From positions 1-64,000 of the forward strand of contig NZ_LQIS01000002.1 of the NCBI RefSeq assembly GCF_001499905.1: a stretch of DNA of 64,000 nucleotides. The letters run 5' to 3'. The position numbers were made by a program, and so were the translations under genes. The notes beneath the pieces were generated by a model. That model was not told the origin of the DNA, searched no databases, and worked only from the letters and a program-made list of their open reading frames with translations. This stretch comes from Mycobacterium sp. GA-1285 (GTDB lineage Bacteria; Actinomycetota; Actinomycetes; Mycobacteriales; Mycobacteriaceae). This document shows positions 7,335 through 17,936 of this stretch, one piece after another; the stretch's first letter is position 1; each line of letters begins with the position of its first letter.

Positions 7335-8082
7335 CTGCGTCCTGCGCGATCGACAGCGCCTCGCGGGCGCCCGAGTGCAATGCCTGACAGCACAACAGGA
7401 TCCACGCGGTCAGTCCGTCGGGCGTTCCCGACGAGAAGCCCCGCGCCGCGGTGTTGTAGTCCCCGGACCGGCGCATCCAATGCACCTCCGGCACGCCGAG
7501 CCCGTGGGGATCCAGTCCGGTGGTGATCGTCACCAACCGCGACGCGGCCCGCGCCACCACGCCGTCGGCGGCGCCGAACGGTGCGAGCGTGAGGAGTTCG
7601 CCGTGCACGACGGCCGCGAGCACCGGCGCGGAAACCCGGGTACCCCCCGTGACGATGTCGGCCAGCAGGGTCAGCCGCGTGCCCACATCCGCTTCCCGGC
7701 GGGGACGACCCAACCGTTCGTCTTCGGCGATATCGGCGGCCGCCAGCGCGTGCAGTCGGGCGATGGCCTGCAGCGGAGCGCGCTGCCACACGCCGACCAG
7801 TGTCGTCGCCCCACCCTCGACCGCTTCGGACACCCGCAGGGCCCCGGCCAGCACGGGGTCCGGGGTGCCGTCGTCGGATAGCGCAAGCGCACCGCCGTCC
7901 AACACCGACGACGCCCGGGCGGCCCGCAGCGCGGCTTCCGCGGCGCTCTTGGGCCAACCGCGAAGGTTGGTCCGGTGCCGGTGGGCGCGGCCCAGCGCTT
8001 CGCGGGCCTCCTCGGCGGCCTCCGCCACGCCGGGCAGTTCAGCCAGCGGCGCCAACGGGTCCTTCGCGAAGCCACCGGTCAC
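7324..8082 (-). CDS. Conserved mycobacterial protein (Rv3662c-like)
   Basis: A 252-residue, alanine-rich, mainly helical soluble protein. It occupies the Rv3662c position, divergent from acs. A helical region with RHRTNLRGWPKSAAEAALRAARASSVLDGG followed by LQAIARLHALAAADIAEDERLGRPR recalls the all-helical layout of Fic/DOC-like proteins, but no HPFxxGNGR catalytic motif is present, so no activity is assigned. GTG 8082 is chosen because upstream in-frame sequence is antisense to acs. Unlike M. tuberculosis, no dpp transporter genes lie between it and acs. Confidence 0.75.
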   Translation of the reverse strand: MTGGFAKDPLAPLAELPGVAEAAEEAREALGRAHRHRTNLRGWPKSAAEAALRAARASSVLDGGALALSDDGTPDPVLAGALRVSEAVEGGATTLVGVWQRAPLQAIARLHALAAADIAEDERLGRPRREADVGTRLTLLADIVTGGTRVSAPVLAAVVHGELLTLAPFGAADGVVARAASRLVTITTGLDPHGLGVPEVHWMRRSGDYNTAARGFSSGTPDGLTAWILLCCQALHSGAREALSIAQDAASS

Positions 8083-8180
8083 GGCAGCACACGGTAGCCG
8101 ACCGGGCGCGCGGCGAAAGCACGTCGTCGGCGCAGTGACGCCAACCGTGACATCCCAATGTGTTTCGTCGACAGGGTGGC

Positions 8181-8186
8181 TACCCT
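8181..8186 (+). promoter_or_regulatory. -10 box for leaderless acs
   Basis: TACCCT is followed by exactly 7 nt and then the ATG at 8194. This predicts a leaderless acs mRNA, and no Shine-Dalgarno sequence precedes the ATG. Confidence 0.5.
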
Positions 8187-8193
8187 CACAGTT

Positions 8194-10161
<1,968 letters not shown>

Positions 10162-10179
10162 GCGAGCACCTGCGCAGGA

Positions 10180-10890
10180 TCAGGCTGCCGAGCCCACCGG
10201 GACGAAGCCCGTCCCCGGCCGGTTCTTGGCCGTGATGTCGGCCAACTGCGTGTTAAACGACATCGTCACCGCGGGCGTGTGCAGCGGAATGTACTTGATG
10301 ACGCACGTCGGCAGCTCCTCGGAGAACGCGCCGTGGATCATGCCGACCAGCCGGTTGTCGACGGTGACGGGCGCGCCCGAATCGCCGGGCTGACCGCACA
10401 CCTGGTTGACGATGGTGCCCGGCTCCTCGCCCGGCCCCCACGTCACACCGCAGGAGTATCCGGTCGTGCGGCCGAGTTTGCAGGCGATGTCACCGGCGAC
10501 CGGATCGGGGCCCAGGCCGTCGATCTGAAACCCCCCGACGTTGTTGACGGGGCGCACCTTCTGCGGATCGAACTCGATGACCGCGTAGTCGAGGGCGTCG
10601 TTACCGGCCACCATGGTGCCGAGCACCTCTGCGCCGTCCGCGCCCTCGGCGCCGACCTTCGCGCCGGGCCCGCCGCAGTGTGCGGAGGTAAAGCCCACCA
10701 GCCGTCCCCGGTTGTCGTTGCCGATCGCGGTGAGCGTGCACAGGGTTTCGCCGTTGACGACCAGGCCCGAGCCGCCCCCCAGCGGGACCAGCCCCTGAGC
10801 GTGCACCGCGGCGGACATCGCGACGAGGGCTGCCGCCGCGACGACGACGGTCGCGGCCAGGCGGCACAGCAGGAGGCCGCTGGTCTTCAC
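10180..10890 (-). CDS. Secreted trypsin-like serine protease (Rv3668c-like)
   Basis: A 236-residue chymotrypsin-fold protein with an N-terminal signal peptide (LLLCRLAATVVVAAAALVAMSAAVHA, cleavage likely after AHA). The catalytic triad is visible: His in FTSAHCGG, Asp in DALDYAVIEF and Ser in CGQPGDSGAPV. Four or more cysteines (ETLCTL, AHCGG, DIACKLG, YSCGV, NQVCGQ, PTCVI) suggest disulfides outside the cell. It should act in the envelope or medium; the substrate is unknown. GTG 10890 has AGGGGA upstream. It converges on acs with an 18-nt gap. Confidence 0.85.
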   Translation of the reverse strand: MKTSGLLLCRLAATVVVAAAALVAMSAAVHAQGLVPLGGGSGLVVNGETLCTLTAIGNDNRGRLVGFTSAHCGGPGAKVGAEGADGAEVLGTMVAGNDALDYAVIEFDPQKVRPVNNVGGFQIDGLGPDPVAGDIACKLGRTTGYSCGVTWGPGEEPGTIVNQVCGQPGDSGAPVTVDNRLVGMIHGAFSEELPTCVIKYIPLHTPAVTMSFNTQLADITAKNRPGTGFVPVGSAA

Positions 10891-11034
10891 GTGAACGTTT
10901 CCCCTATCGACGCGTCCCGACCTGCCCTGCCACTGATCCAGCCAGTCTATCGTCGGCCGGGATCGTTTGAGCGCACGCCACATGGCAACATGAGTCGCAA
11001 CCGACACCATCGGGCCTATGCGGAAGGAACCGTC

Positions 11035-11544
11035 GTGAGCGATCGAAGGACTGGCGCGCCGACCACCGTCACTTCGATACCGCTGGTCGACCCGCACGCG
11101 CCCAAAGCCGACCCGTCGATCGGTGACCTGGTCAAGAATGCGACCGCACAGGTGTCCACGTTGGTGCGCGCCGAGGTCGAGTTGGCCAAGGCCGAGATCA
11201 CCCGCGACGTCAAGAAGGGTCTCACCGGCAGCGTCTTCTTCATCCTCGCGCTGGTCGTGCTGTTCTACTCGACCTTCTTCTTCTTTTTCTTCCTCGGTGA
11301 GCTGCTCGACCTGTGGCTGGTGAAGTGGGCGGCGTATCTCATCGTGTTCGGCCTGATGGTCGTGGTCACCGCCATCCTCGCCTTCCTCGGTTACCTCAAG
11401 GTGCGGCGCATCCGCGGCCCGCAGAAGACGATCGAATCGGTCAAGGAGATCCCGGAGGCGCTGACTCCGGGCCACGACAAGACCAAGGAGATCACCTCGG
11501 GCGACGGAAAGCCCGCGGCGACTGCCGACCCGTCGGGCTGGTAA
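11035..11544 (+). CDS. Phage holin-3-6 family membrane protein (Rv3669-like)
   Basis: A 169-residue protein with an amphipathic helix (LVKNATAQVSTLVRAEVELAKAEI) followed by two transmembrane segments, one unusually phenylalanine-rich (SVFFILALVVLFYSTFFFFFFLG) and one VKWAAYLIVFGLMVVVTAILAFLGYL. This matches the actinobacterial Phage_holin_3_6 superfamily, cellular proteins of unknown role that are not linked to phage here. The C-terminal tail is charged. GTG 11035 follows GGAAGGA at good spacing; an in-frame ATG at 10990 is a less likely start. TAA is followed directly by ephE, so the two form an operon. Confidence 0.85.
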   Translation: MSDRRTGAPTTVTSIPLVDPHAPKADPSIGDLVKNATAQVSTLVRAEVELAKAEITRDVKKGLTGSVFFILALVVLFYSTFFFFFFLGELLDLWLVKWAAYLIVFGLMVVVTAILAFLGYLKVRRIRGPQKTIESVKEIPEALTPGHDKTKEITSGDGKPAATADPSGW

Positions 11545-12486
11545 GTGCCACCACCCGCTCCGTCGGTCGTCCGCATCGACGGGCCATGGCGCCATCTCGA
11601 GGTGCACGCCAACGGAATTCGCTTCCATGTGGTCGAAGCGCAGAGCGACGCCACGGCGGGCACCGAGCGGCCGCTGGTGATCCTGCTGCACGGGTTCGGG
11701 TCGTTCTGGTGGTCCTGGCGCCACCAACTGCGCGGCTTGACCGGTGCCCGCGTGGTCGCCGTCGATCTTCGCGGTTACGGCGCCAGCGACAAACCGCCGC
11801 GGGGCTATGACGGCTGGACGTTGGCCGGTGACACGGCCGGTCTGGTGCGCGCGCTGGGCCATACGAGCGCGACGCTGGTCGGGCATGCCGACGGCGGACT
11901 GGTGTGCTGGGCGACCGCCGTGCTGCATCCTCGTGCGGTCCGGGCCGTCGCGGTGGTCAGCTCACCGCATCCAGCGGCACTGCGCGCCTCAGCGCTGCGG
12001 CGCCGCGACCAGGGCCGTGCGCTGCTGCCATGGATGCTGCGCTACCAGGTGCCGATGTGGCCCGAACGGACATTGACCCGCAACGACGGCGCAGCACTGG
12101 AACGCGTCGTGCGCAGCCGTGCGGGTGACAAATGGCTTGCCACAGAAGACTTCTCCGAGACCATCGCGCACATGCGGCGCGCCATTCAGATTCCAGGCGC
12201 CGCACACTCGGCACTCGAGTACCAGCGGTGGGCGGTACGCAGCCAGCTACGCGCTGAAGGCCGGCGGTTCATGCGCTCGATGAAGCGGCCGATCAACGTT
12301 CCGGTCCTGCACATGCGGGGTGACGCCGACCCGTATGTGCTGGCCGATCCGGTGTACCGCACTCAGCGTTACGCGCCGCACGGCAGATACGTGTCCGTCG
12401 ACGGCGCAGGGCATTTCGGTCACGAGGAGGCACCGGACACGGTCAACGACCAGTTGTCGCGCTTCGTCAGGCAGGTATACGGCTAG
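11545..12486 (+). CDS. ephE: Alpha/beta hydrolase, putative epoxide hydrolase EphE
   Basis: A 313-residue alpha/beta hydrolase. The oxyanion-hole HGFGSFWWSW (residues 49-58), GDADPYVLADP acid region and GAGHFGHEEAP histidine region are normal. The nucleophile elbow reads VGHADGG (residues 112-118), with alanine where epoxide hydrolases have the aspartate nucleophile and lipases have serine; the Asp is one position later. Catalysis as a classical epoxide hydrolase is therefore uncertain. The cap region contains YQVPMWPERTLT. GTG begins immediately after the upstream TAA. Its stop TAG shares a CTAG with the convergent marP stop. Confidence 0.85.
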   Translation: MPPPAPSVVRIDGPWRHLEVHANGIRFHVVEAQSDATAGTERPLVILLHGFGSFWWSWRHQLRGLTGARVVAVDLRGYGASDKPPRGYDGWTLAGDTAGLVRALGHTSATLVGHADGGLVCWATAVLHPRAVRAVAVVSSPHPAALRASALRRRDQGRALLPWMLRYQVPMWPERTLTRNDGAALERVVRSRAGDKWLATEDFSETIAHMRRAIQIPGAAHSALEYQRWAVRSQLRAEGRRFMRSMKRPINVPVLHMRGDADPYVLADPVYRTQRYAPHGRYVSVDGAGHFGHEEAPDTVNDQLSRFVRQVYG

Positions 12487-13670
12487 GCGACGCAGGCTCC
12501 GGTCGACACGGGTTCGGTGTTGTTGAGTCTGGCGCGCTGGTGCGACACCTCGTCGGCGGTCAGGACGAAGCCGGTGTCGGCGTCATCGACTGCGGCACCG
12601 AACACCACGCCCAGCACCCGACCCTCCCGGTCGATCATCGGCCCACCGGAATTACCTTGGCGCACAGTGCCCCTGACGGTGTAGACCTCGCGCTCGACGG
12701 TGGTTGTGCGATAGATGTCGGGACCGCTCAGCTCGATGATCTCGCGGACGCGCGCCGGGGTGGCGACGAAGTTCCCGCCGCCGGGATACCCCATCACCAC
12801 GGCGTCGGTACCGGTGGTGGCCGGGGTGTCGGCGAACGACAGTGGGGCCGAAGGCAGGTCGGGCACGTTAAGAATCGAGATGTCGGCTTGCGGGTCGTAG
12901 GACACGACGAAGGCGTCGTAGGTCTGCCCGTCGGCCTCGACGGTGACGCTCTCCGATCCGGCGACCACGTGCGCGTTCGAGATCACGCGATTGCTGGCCG
13001 CGACGAAACCGGTCCCTTCGAGCACCTTCTGGCAACCCGGAGCGACGCCGCGGATCTTGACGACACTGGGGCGGGCCGACGCCACGACGGGGTCTGCGGC
13101 CAGGGCGGCGTCCGGCGCATCGACAGCGACGATCGGGGTGCGCCCGAAAGGCTGCAGCACATCCGGCAGACCCGAGGTGTCCAACAATGCCGAAAGCCGC
13201 GTCGGCACCTCGCGCAGCCATGCCGGCGCCAGGTCGTTGACCTCCTTGAGCACCTGTGAGCCACGCACGGCCGCGGCCAGGTTCGGCTGGTCCGACGACT
13301 GCAGCGGGTACGTCAGCATCCACGCCGCCACCAGGACGGCCACGATCTGTATGGCGACACCGACCAGCGAGTCGACCGCGCGCAGGGGACGGTTGCGGAT
13401 GGCGCTGCGCACCGCCCGGCCGAGCACCACGCCCGCGATCTCTCCGACGACGACCAACGCCAGGATCAGGAACAGCGTCACGAACAGCTTGGTGCGCGGC
13501 CCCTCGATGTGGGCGACCAGATGAGGTGCCAGCAGCACGCCGGCGACGGCGCCGAGAACCACCCCGAGAAACGACAGCATCGACCCCAGCGCGCCCGAGC
13601 GCCAGCCCGAAATGCCGGCTACGAAGGCGATGCCGAGGACAAGGAGGTCCACCCACTGTGACGATGTCAT
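12483..13670 (-). CDS. marP: Membrane-anchored periplasmic serine protease MarP
   Basis: A 395-residue protease with four N-terminal transmembrane helices (a CvpA-like region, residues 1-125) and a C-terminal periplasmic chymotrypsin-like domain. Catalytic residues are His234 (SNAHVVAG), Asp263 (PQADISIL) and Ser341 (RQGNSGGPM). Cys213 and Cys393 correspond to the regulatory disulfide of M. tuberculosis MarP (Rv3671c), which is needed for acid and oxidative stress survival. All key residues are present, so it should be active. Its ATG overlaps the NUDIX stop as ATGA, placing it last in a four-gene operon (nth, thioredoxin-like, NUDIX, marP). Confidence 0.95.
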   Translation of the reverse strand: MTSSQWVDLLVLGIAFVAGISGWRSGALGSMLSFLGVVLGAVAGVLLAPHLVAHIEGPRTKLFVTLFLILALVVVGEIAGVVLGRAVRSAIRNRPLRAVDSLVGVAIQIVAVLVAAWMLTYPLQSSDQPNLAAAVRGSQVLKEVNDLAPAWLREVPTRLSALLDTSGLPDVLQPFGRTPIVAVDAPDAALAADPVVASARPSVVKIRGVAPGCQKVLEGTGFVAASNRVISNAHVVAGSESVTVEADGQTYDAFVVSYDPQADISILNVPDLPSAPLSFADTPATTGTDAVVMGYPGGGNFVATPARVREIIELSGPDIYRTTTVEREVYTVRGTVRQGNSGGPMIDREGRVLGVVFGAAVDDADTGFVLTADEVSHQRARLNNTEPVSTGACVA

Positions 13671-14443
13671 GGTTGTGCATCACCGTAACCGGCGCCGCGG
13701 CCGACGAGCGCCATTGCGTCCTCCAGTTCGCGCACGTCGTCGGTGTCCCACGGCTGGGCCCATCCGGCGACGTCGAGCATCGCCGAGATCACCTGGCCGG
13801 TGAAACCCCACACCAGCATCTCGTTGAGAAGGAAGGCCGGACCCGCGTACCGCCGCGTGTTTGCGCTGCGGTACACCATGATTCGGTTCTCGGGGTTGAC
13901 GAACGCGCGTACCGGAACCCGGGCGACATGGGCGGTCTCGGCCTCGTCGACGACGCGCACCGGGCCGGGGTCCGGCGAGTAGGCGAGCACCGGTACGACG
14001 TGAAACCCCGACGGAGGGATGAACAACCGCTCCATTGTCGTGAGCGGATGTAACCGCCCGCTGTCGATACCGGTCTCCTCATTGGCCTCGCGCAGCGCCG
14101 TCTGCACCGGGCTGTGGTCGCCGGGCTCGACAGCGCCACCGGGAAACGCGGCCTGACCTGCGTGGTGACGCAGAGTGCCCGCGCGCACCGTGACCAACAG
14201 GTCGGCGTCGTCGGGAACGCCGCCGGTCGGGGAGTCGGCGGGCCCGGAGAACAACACCAGTACCGCCGCCTCGCGCGCGTCGGCCTGCGCTGGTTTCCCC
14301 TCGCTGGTGACCATGGCGAGCAGCTCGGGCGGTACCCGTCTGCGGTAGGCCCGTTTGATGTTGCCGGCGTTGTCGAGCAATGGTTTGAGCCAGGCTGGGG
14401 CGGCATCGGGCGTCAGACCGCTGCCATCGCTGACCCAGCTCAC
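13667..14443 (-). CDS. NUDIX hydrolase, CoA pyrophosphatase-like (Rv3672c-like)
   Basis: A 258-residue NUDIX protein. The 23-residue NUDIX box lies within GGAVEPGDHSPVQTALREAN..EETGI, with the metal-binding REANEETG core intact. The preceding LRHHAGQAAFPGG matches the UPF0035 signature of CoA-diphosphate hydrolases (NudL type), which would clear CoA derivatives; that substrate is an inference. The first 30 residues are helical. GTG 14443 overlaps the stop of the thioredoxin-like gene as GTGA, and its own stop overlaps marP, so translation is coupled. Confidence 0.9.
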   Translation of the reverse strand: MSWVSDGSGLTPDAAPAWLKPLLDNAGNIKRAYRRRVPPELLAMVTSEGKPAQADAREAAVLVLFSGPADSPTGGVPDDADLLVTVRAGTLRHHAGQAAFPGGAVEPGDHSPVQTALREANEETGIDSGRLHPLTTMERLFIPPSGFHVVPVLAYSPDPGPVRVVDEAETAHVARVPVRAFVNPENRIMVYRSANTRRYAGPAFLLNEMLVWGFTGQVISAMLDVAGWAQPWDTDDVRELEDAMALVGRGAGYGDAQP

Positions 14444-15099
14444 CGTGGCTCTCCCGTCCTCGCGCCGACCTGCGGCCCCACCGCTGCGGCGATCTCATCG
14501 GCGCTGGTGAAAGAGCGCGGCAGGACATCCGCAACGCTACCGTCCGCGCGCAACACCACGGTTGCGGGCATGACGTTCGGTACCCGCAGCGCAGCGGCGA
14601 TCAGCCGCCTGCCGTCCTGCAGAGTGGGCAGCCGCACCCCCAGTTCGGCCAGCCGCAGCAGCGCCGCCGTCTCGTTCTCGTCCTGGTGCACGGTCAGCAC
14701 GGTCACGGCCGAACCCATGCGCCGCTGATATTCGGCCATCGCCGGGAGTTCGGCGGCGCACGGCGCACACCAGTACGCCCACAGGTTGAGCACCACCACG
14801 CGGCCTGCGACTGCCTCTGCCACGTCGACCATGGCCCCGTCGCCTGCACACTCCAGCGTGATCCCGCGCAGAAGCGGCGGGCCCGCTCCGGACCGCGGTG
14901 CGGGACACGGCGGCAGGTCCGCCTCGGCCCGCGGGCCAGCCAGCGCTTCGGCGGTGTCGGCGGCGCGGCGGTCGCGCGCGCTGTGCTGTGACGGTGTTCC
15001 GGCGGAGTCGAGGTCGCGGTCCAGCTGCACCCACAGCGCCCACCCGAGCGCCACGAGGATCACGACCACCACGACGGTCCAACGGGTCGAGGTACGCAC
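14440..15099 (-). CDS. Membrane-anchored thioredoxin-like protein, TlpA/ResA type (Rv3673c-like)
   Basis: A 219-residue thiol-disulfide protein with an N-terminal anchor (WTVVVVVILVALGWALWV) and an extracytoplasmic thioredoxin fold. The redox site is NLWAYWCAPCAAELPAM, and the cis-proline loop is VPNVMPATVVLR. Two further cysteines (DLPPCPAP and TLECAGDG) lie upstream in a ResA-like insertion. It probably reduces or isomerises envelope disulfides or matures cytochrome c; the partner is unknown. It lies between nth (18-nt gap) and the NUDIX gene (GTGA overlap). GTG 15099 is the start. Confidence 0.9.
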   Translation of the reverse strand: MRTSTRWTVVVVVILVALGWALWVQLDRDLDSAGTPSQHSARDRRAADTAEALAGPRAEADLPPCPAPRSGAGPPLLRGITLECAGDGAMVDVAEAVAGRVVVLNLWAYWCAPCAAELPAMAEYQRRMGSAVTVLTVHQDENETAALLRLAELGVRLPTLQDGRRLIAAALRVPNVMPATVVLRADGSVADVLPRSFTSADEIAAAVGPQVGARTGEPR

Positions 15100-15117
15100 G
15101 GTCGATCGGGTGGTCGG

Positions 15118-15900
15118 TTACAGACCGGCCAGGGCCAGCAGATGCTCGGTCTCGGGCCCCTTGACCAGCGCCGCGGCGGTCAAGGGATCGGTCGGTCCCG
15201 TGCCGTACGAGGGACAGTCGTTGGCCAGCACGCAAACCCCACACGCCGGCTTGCGCGCGTGGCAGACGCGGCGGCCGTGAAAGATCACCCGGTGACTGAG
15301 GTCGGTCCACTCACTGCGCTCGATGAGCTCGCCGACCGCGTGCTCGACCTTGACCGGATCCTCTTCGTCGGTCCACCGCCAGCGGCGGACCAGCCGGCCG
15401 AAATGGGTGTCGACCGTGATGCCGGGAACCCCGAACGCGTTACCGAGGATGACGTTGGCCGTCTTGCGTCCGACGCCCGGCAGGCCGACCAGCTCCTCCA
15501 TGGTCGCCGGTACCTCGCCGTCGAACCGTTCGACGAGTTCTTGGCCCAGCCTGATGAGCGAATTGGCCTTGTTGCGGTAGAACCCGGTGGGCCGAATGAG
15601 CTCCTCCAACTCGGTGCGGTCGGCCTGCGCATAGTCCAGGGCGGTGCGATATTTCTTGAACAACACCGGTGTCGTCAGGTTGACCCGCTTGTCGGTGCTC
15701 TGCGCCGACAGGATGGTCGCAACAGTGAGCTCGAGCGGGTTGGTGAAGTCCAGCTCGCAATACACGTGCGGAAATGCCTGTGCCAGCGTGCGATTCATGC
15801 GCCGCGCACGACGGACCAGACCAATCCGCGTCTCGCCGTCCCGATTCCGGGCGCGCTTGTGCGTGCCGGCCTTCTTTGCCCACGCCTCACCTAAGGTCAC
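15118..15900 (-). CDS. nth: Endonuclease III
   Basis: A base-excision DNA glycosylase/AP lyase of about 260 residues. The helix-hairpin-helix is [16 protein letters not shown], the catalytic Lys lies in [12 protein letters not shown], the catalytic Asp in [14 protein letters not shown], and the [4Fe-4S] cluster motif C-X6-C-X2-C-X5-C is [17 protein letters not shown]. It removes oxidised pyrimidines. GTG 15900 is preferred since M. tuberculosis Nth begins close to [16 protein letters not shown] 15936 would add 12 residues. It starts the reverse operon that ends in marP and is divergent from the Rv3675-like gene. Confidence 0.93.
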   Translation of the reverse strand: MTLGEAWAKKAGTHKRARNRDGETRIGLVRRARRMNRTLAQAFPHVYCELDFTNPLELTVATILSAQSTDKRVNLTTPVLFKKYRTALDYAQADRTELEELIRPTGFYRNKANSLIRLGQELVERFDGEVPATMEELVGLPGVGRKTANVILGNAFGVPGITVDTHFGRLVRRWRWTDEEDPVKVEHAVGELIERSEWTDLSHRVIFHGRRVCHARKPACGVCVLANDCPSYGTGPTDPLTAAALVKGPETEHLLALAGL

Positions 15901-16005
15901 GAATGCCAGCGTACTGAGACGCTCGGACAAAGCCATCGCGAACTGCTGCCGACCGGTGACGATTCGTGATCCCGCTGAGACTTTGGGCGTGTTTACTTCC
16001 ACCTT

Positions 16006-16338
16006 GTGTCGTGGTTGCTCGTTGGCCTGATTCCGGGGTTGCTGATGGCTGCCACGCTCGGGCTGCAGCGTCTGGAGGCCGGCCTGCACCGCGACACGGT
16101 CTCAGCCACCGATGTGGCGCAGTTCTTCGAGCAACCCGAGCCGTTGGATGTCGACACGCTGGCGCGCGACAGAATGAGTCGCGCGCTGGACGGTATGCAC
16201 CGACGGCAACCCGTCGCACACCCGATCACCAGCGGATTGACGGCGCGTTTTCGCGACGCGGATTTGCCGGTACGGCGATATCCGCAGCACGGGATGAATC
16301 CGGAATTTCAGCAGACCCGACATGCCGATCGTGTGTAG
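16006..16338 (+). CDS. Small single-pass membrane protein (Rv3675-like)
   Basis: A 110-residue protein with one N-terminal transmembrane helix ([20 protein letters not shown]) and a hydrophilic remainder rich in Arg and Asp ([26 protein letters not shown]). Position between nth and crp matches M. tuberculosis Rv3675. The function is unknown. The GTG at 16006 has no Shine-Dalgarno sequence. The last about 45 residues are basic and low in hydrophobicity, suggesting a disordered tail. Confidence 0.75.
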   Translation: MSWLLVGLIPGLLMAATLGLQRLEAGLHRDTVSATDVAQFFEQPEPLDVDTLARDRMSRALDGMHRRQPVAHPITSGLTARFRDADLPVRRYPQHGMNPEFQQTRHADRV

Positions 16339-16367
16339 CGTGGGCTGGTCACGGAATCGGGTACCTC

Positions 16368-16373
16368 TAGACT
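16368..16373 (+). promoter_or_regulatory. Candidate -10 box for crp
   Basis: TAGACT about 54 nt before the crp GTG, with TGGTCA at 16346-16351 as a possible -35 (16-nt spacing). The leader between here and crp contains an AGAGGGG ribosome site. Confidence 0.35.
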
Positions 16374-16426
16374 TATCTCGCTTACCGATAGAGGTCGGCT
16401 TCACCTAACAGCTTAAGAGGGGCAAC

Positions 16427-17101
16427 GTGGACGAGATCCTGGCGCGGGCCGGAATCTTCCAGGGGGTCGAACCCAGCGCCGTCACCGCGCTGACAAAGCA
16501 ATTGCAGCCAGTCGACTTCCCCCGTGGACACACCGTGTTCGCCGAGGGTGAGCCCGGCGATCGGCTCTACATCATCATTTCGGGCAAGGTCAAGATCGGG
16601 CGCCGCTCACCGGACGGCCGCGAGAATCTGCTCACGATCATGGGCCCGTCGGACATGTTCGGTGAACTGTCGATCTTCGACCCCGGTCCGCGGACCTCGA
16701 GCGCCACCACCATCACCGAGGTTCGCGCGGTGTCGATGGACCGCGACGCGTTGCGGGCGTGGATCGCCGATCGGCCCGAGATCGCCGAGCAGCTGCTGCG
16801 GGTGCTGGCCCGTCGGTTGCGCCGCACCAACAACAACCTCGCCGATTTGATCTTCACCGACGTTCCCGGCCGGGTGGCCAAGCAGCTGCTCCAACTCGCG
16901 CAGCGGTTCGGCACCCAGGAGGGCGGCGCGCTGCGGGTGACCCACGACCTCACCCAGGAAGAGATCGCCCAGCTCGTCGGCGCGTCGCGGGAGACCGTCA
17001 ACAAGGCGCTCGCCGACTTCGCCCATCGCGGCTGGATTCGCTTGGAAGGCAAGAGCGTTCTGATCTCCGACTCGGAGCGGCTGGCCCGCCGAGCACGGTA
17101 G
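16427..17101 (+). CDS. crp: cAMP receptor protein-type global regulator (Rv3676)
   Basis: A 224-residue CRP/FNR-family transcription factor. The cyclic-nucleotide domain (residues 10-120) holds the phosphate-binding cassette around [18 protein letters not shown]; a dimerisation helix follows ([23 protein letters not shown]). The C-terminal helix-turn-helix is [25 protein letters not shown]. In M. tuberculosis it controls a large regulon through TGTGA-N6-TCACA sites. GTG 16427 follows AAGAGGGGCAAC, a good ribosome site. It is a monocistronic gene facing the MBL gene across a hairpin. Confidence 0.95.
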   Translation: MDEILARAGIFQGVEPSAVTALTKQLQPVDFPRGHTVFAEGEPGDRLYIIISGKVKIGRRSPDGRENLLTIMGPSDMFGELSIFDPGPRTSSATTITEVRAVSMDRDALRAWIADRPEIAEQLLRVLARRLRRTNNNLADLIFTDVPGRVAKQLLQLAQRFGTQEGGALRVTHDLTQEEIAQLVGASRETVNKALADFAHRGWIRLEGKSVLISDSERLARRAR

Positions 17102-17112
17102 CCCGGTAGCGA

Positions 17113-17159
17113 TTTGTGGAGCCGCAGCGGCGGTGAGAGCGCCGGTAGGACTCCACAGA
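17113..17159. terminator. Hairpin between convergent crp and MBL gene
   Basis: TGTGGAG at 17115-17121 pairs with CTCCACA at 17151-17157 around a GC-rich loop that itself can fold. It lies in the 58-nt gap between two converging genes and probably terminates both. There is no U-run. Confidence 0.45.
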
Positions 17160-17936
17160 TCACGCGCGCAGGTAGTCGAGCTGCGCTTGAACGCTCCATT
17201 CCGCGTAGTCCCACAGCTTCTCGTCGACGTCGGTGTAGACGTGCTCGACGACCTGTCGGACCGTGGCGTCCTCGCCGAGCACCCGCAGCGCCGCGCGCAC
17301 CTGGTCGAGCCGCTCCTCGCGGTGCGCCAGGTACATGTCGCTCACGGCTTCGAGATCCTCGAGATCGGGCCCATGTCCGGGCAACACGCTGCGTGGCCCG
17401 AGGCCGTGCAGCCGCCGCAGCGACTCCAGATAGTCGGCGAGGCTGCCGTCCTCCTTGTCGATGACGGTCGTCCCGCGACCGAGCACGGTGTCGGCCGTCA
17501 GCACCGCATCGTCGAGCAGGAACGACACCGAGTCGGCGGTGTGCCCCGGCGTGGCCATCACGCCGATGCGCAGCCCGGCGGCATCGATGACCTCACCGTC
17601 GGTGAGCGGTCCGCCGAGGCCGCGCAGGAATCCGCTGCCCACAGCACGAACCACCGCACCCGTGCGGTCGACGATCTTGTCGATGGCGCCAGTGTGGTCC
17701 TCGTGTTTGTGGCTGATCAGCACCAGCGCAACGGTGCCGAGCTCGGCGATCCGCCCGATGTGCTCGTCGTCGTCGGGTCCGGGGTCGACGACGACCATCT
17801 CGTCGCTGCCGGCACCGCGCAGCACCCAGGTGTTCGTGCCGTCCAGTGTCAGCAATCCGGGGTTGTCGCACAGCAGCACGGAAGCCGTGTCGGTGACCGG
17901 ACGCAGCCGCCCGTACGCCGGATGCTCCGGCGTCAC
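17160..17936 (-). CDS. Metallo-beta-lactamase-fold hydrolase (Rv3677c-like)
   Basis: A 258-residue MBL protein. The metal site is ISHKHEDHTGAI (HxHxDH), with further ligands in ATPGHTADSVSF, LTADTVLG and VLPGHGPDLEDLE. The C-terminal helix region with MYLAHREERLDQVRAAL resembles the LACTB2 group of endoribonucleases/hydrolases, so an RNase or thioesterase role is possible but not shown. GTG 17936 overlaps the RidA-family stop as GTGA. It is the last gene of a three-gene reverse operon (DUF4177, RidA, MBL). Confidence 0.88.
   Translation of the reverse strand: MTPEHPAYGRLRPVTDTASVLLCDNPGLLTLDGTNTWVLRGAGSDEMVVVDPGPDDDEHIGRIAELGTVALVLISHKHEDHTGAIDKIVDRTGAVVRAVGSGFLRGLGGPLTDGEVIDAAGLRIGVMATPGHTADSVSFLLDDAVLTADTVLGRGTTVIDKEDGSLADYLESLRRLHGLGPRSVLPGHGPDLEDLEAVSDMYLAHREERLDQVRAALRVLGEDATVRQVVEHVYTDVDEKLWDYAEWSVQAQLDYLRA

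Noticed and set aside
16331..16352. CRP autoregulatory site upstream of crp
   Set aside because: The GTGTAGCGTGGGCTGGTCAC segment cannot be aligned to TGTGA-N6-TCACA with fewer than three mismatches.
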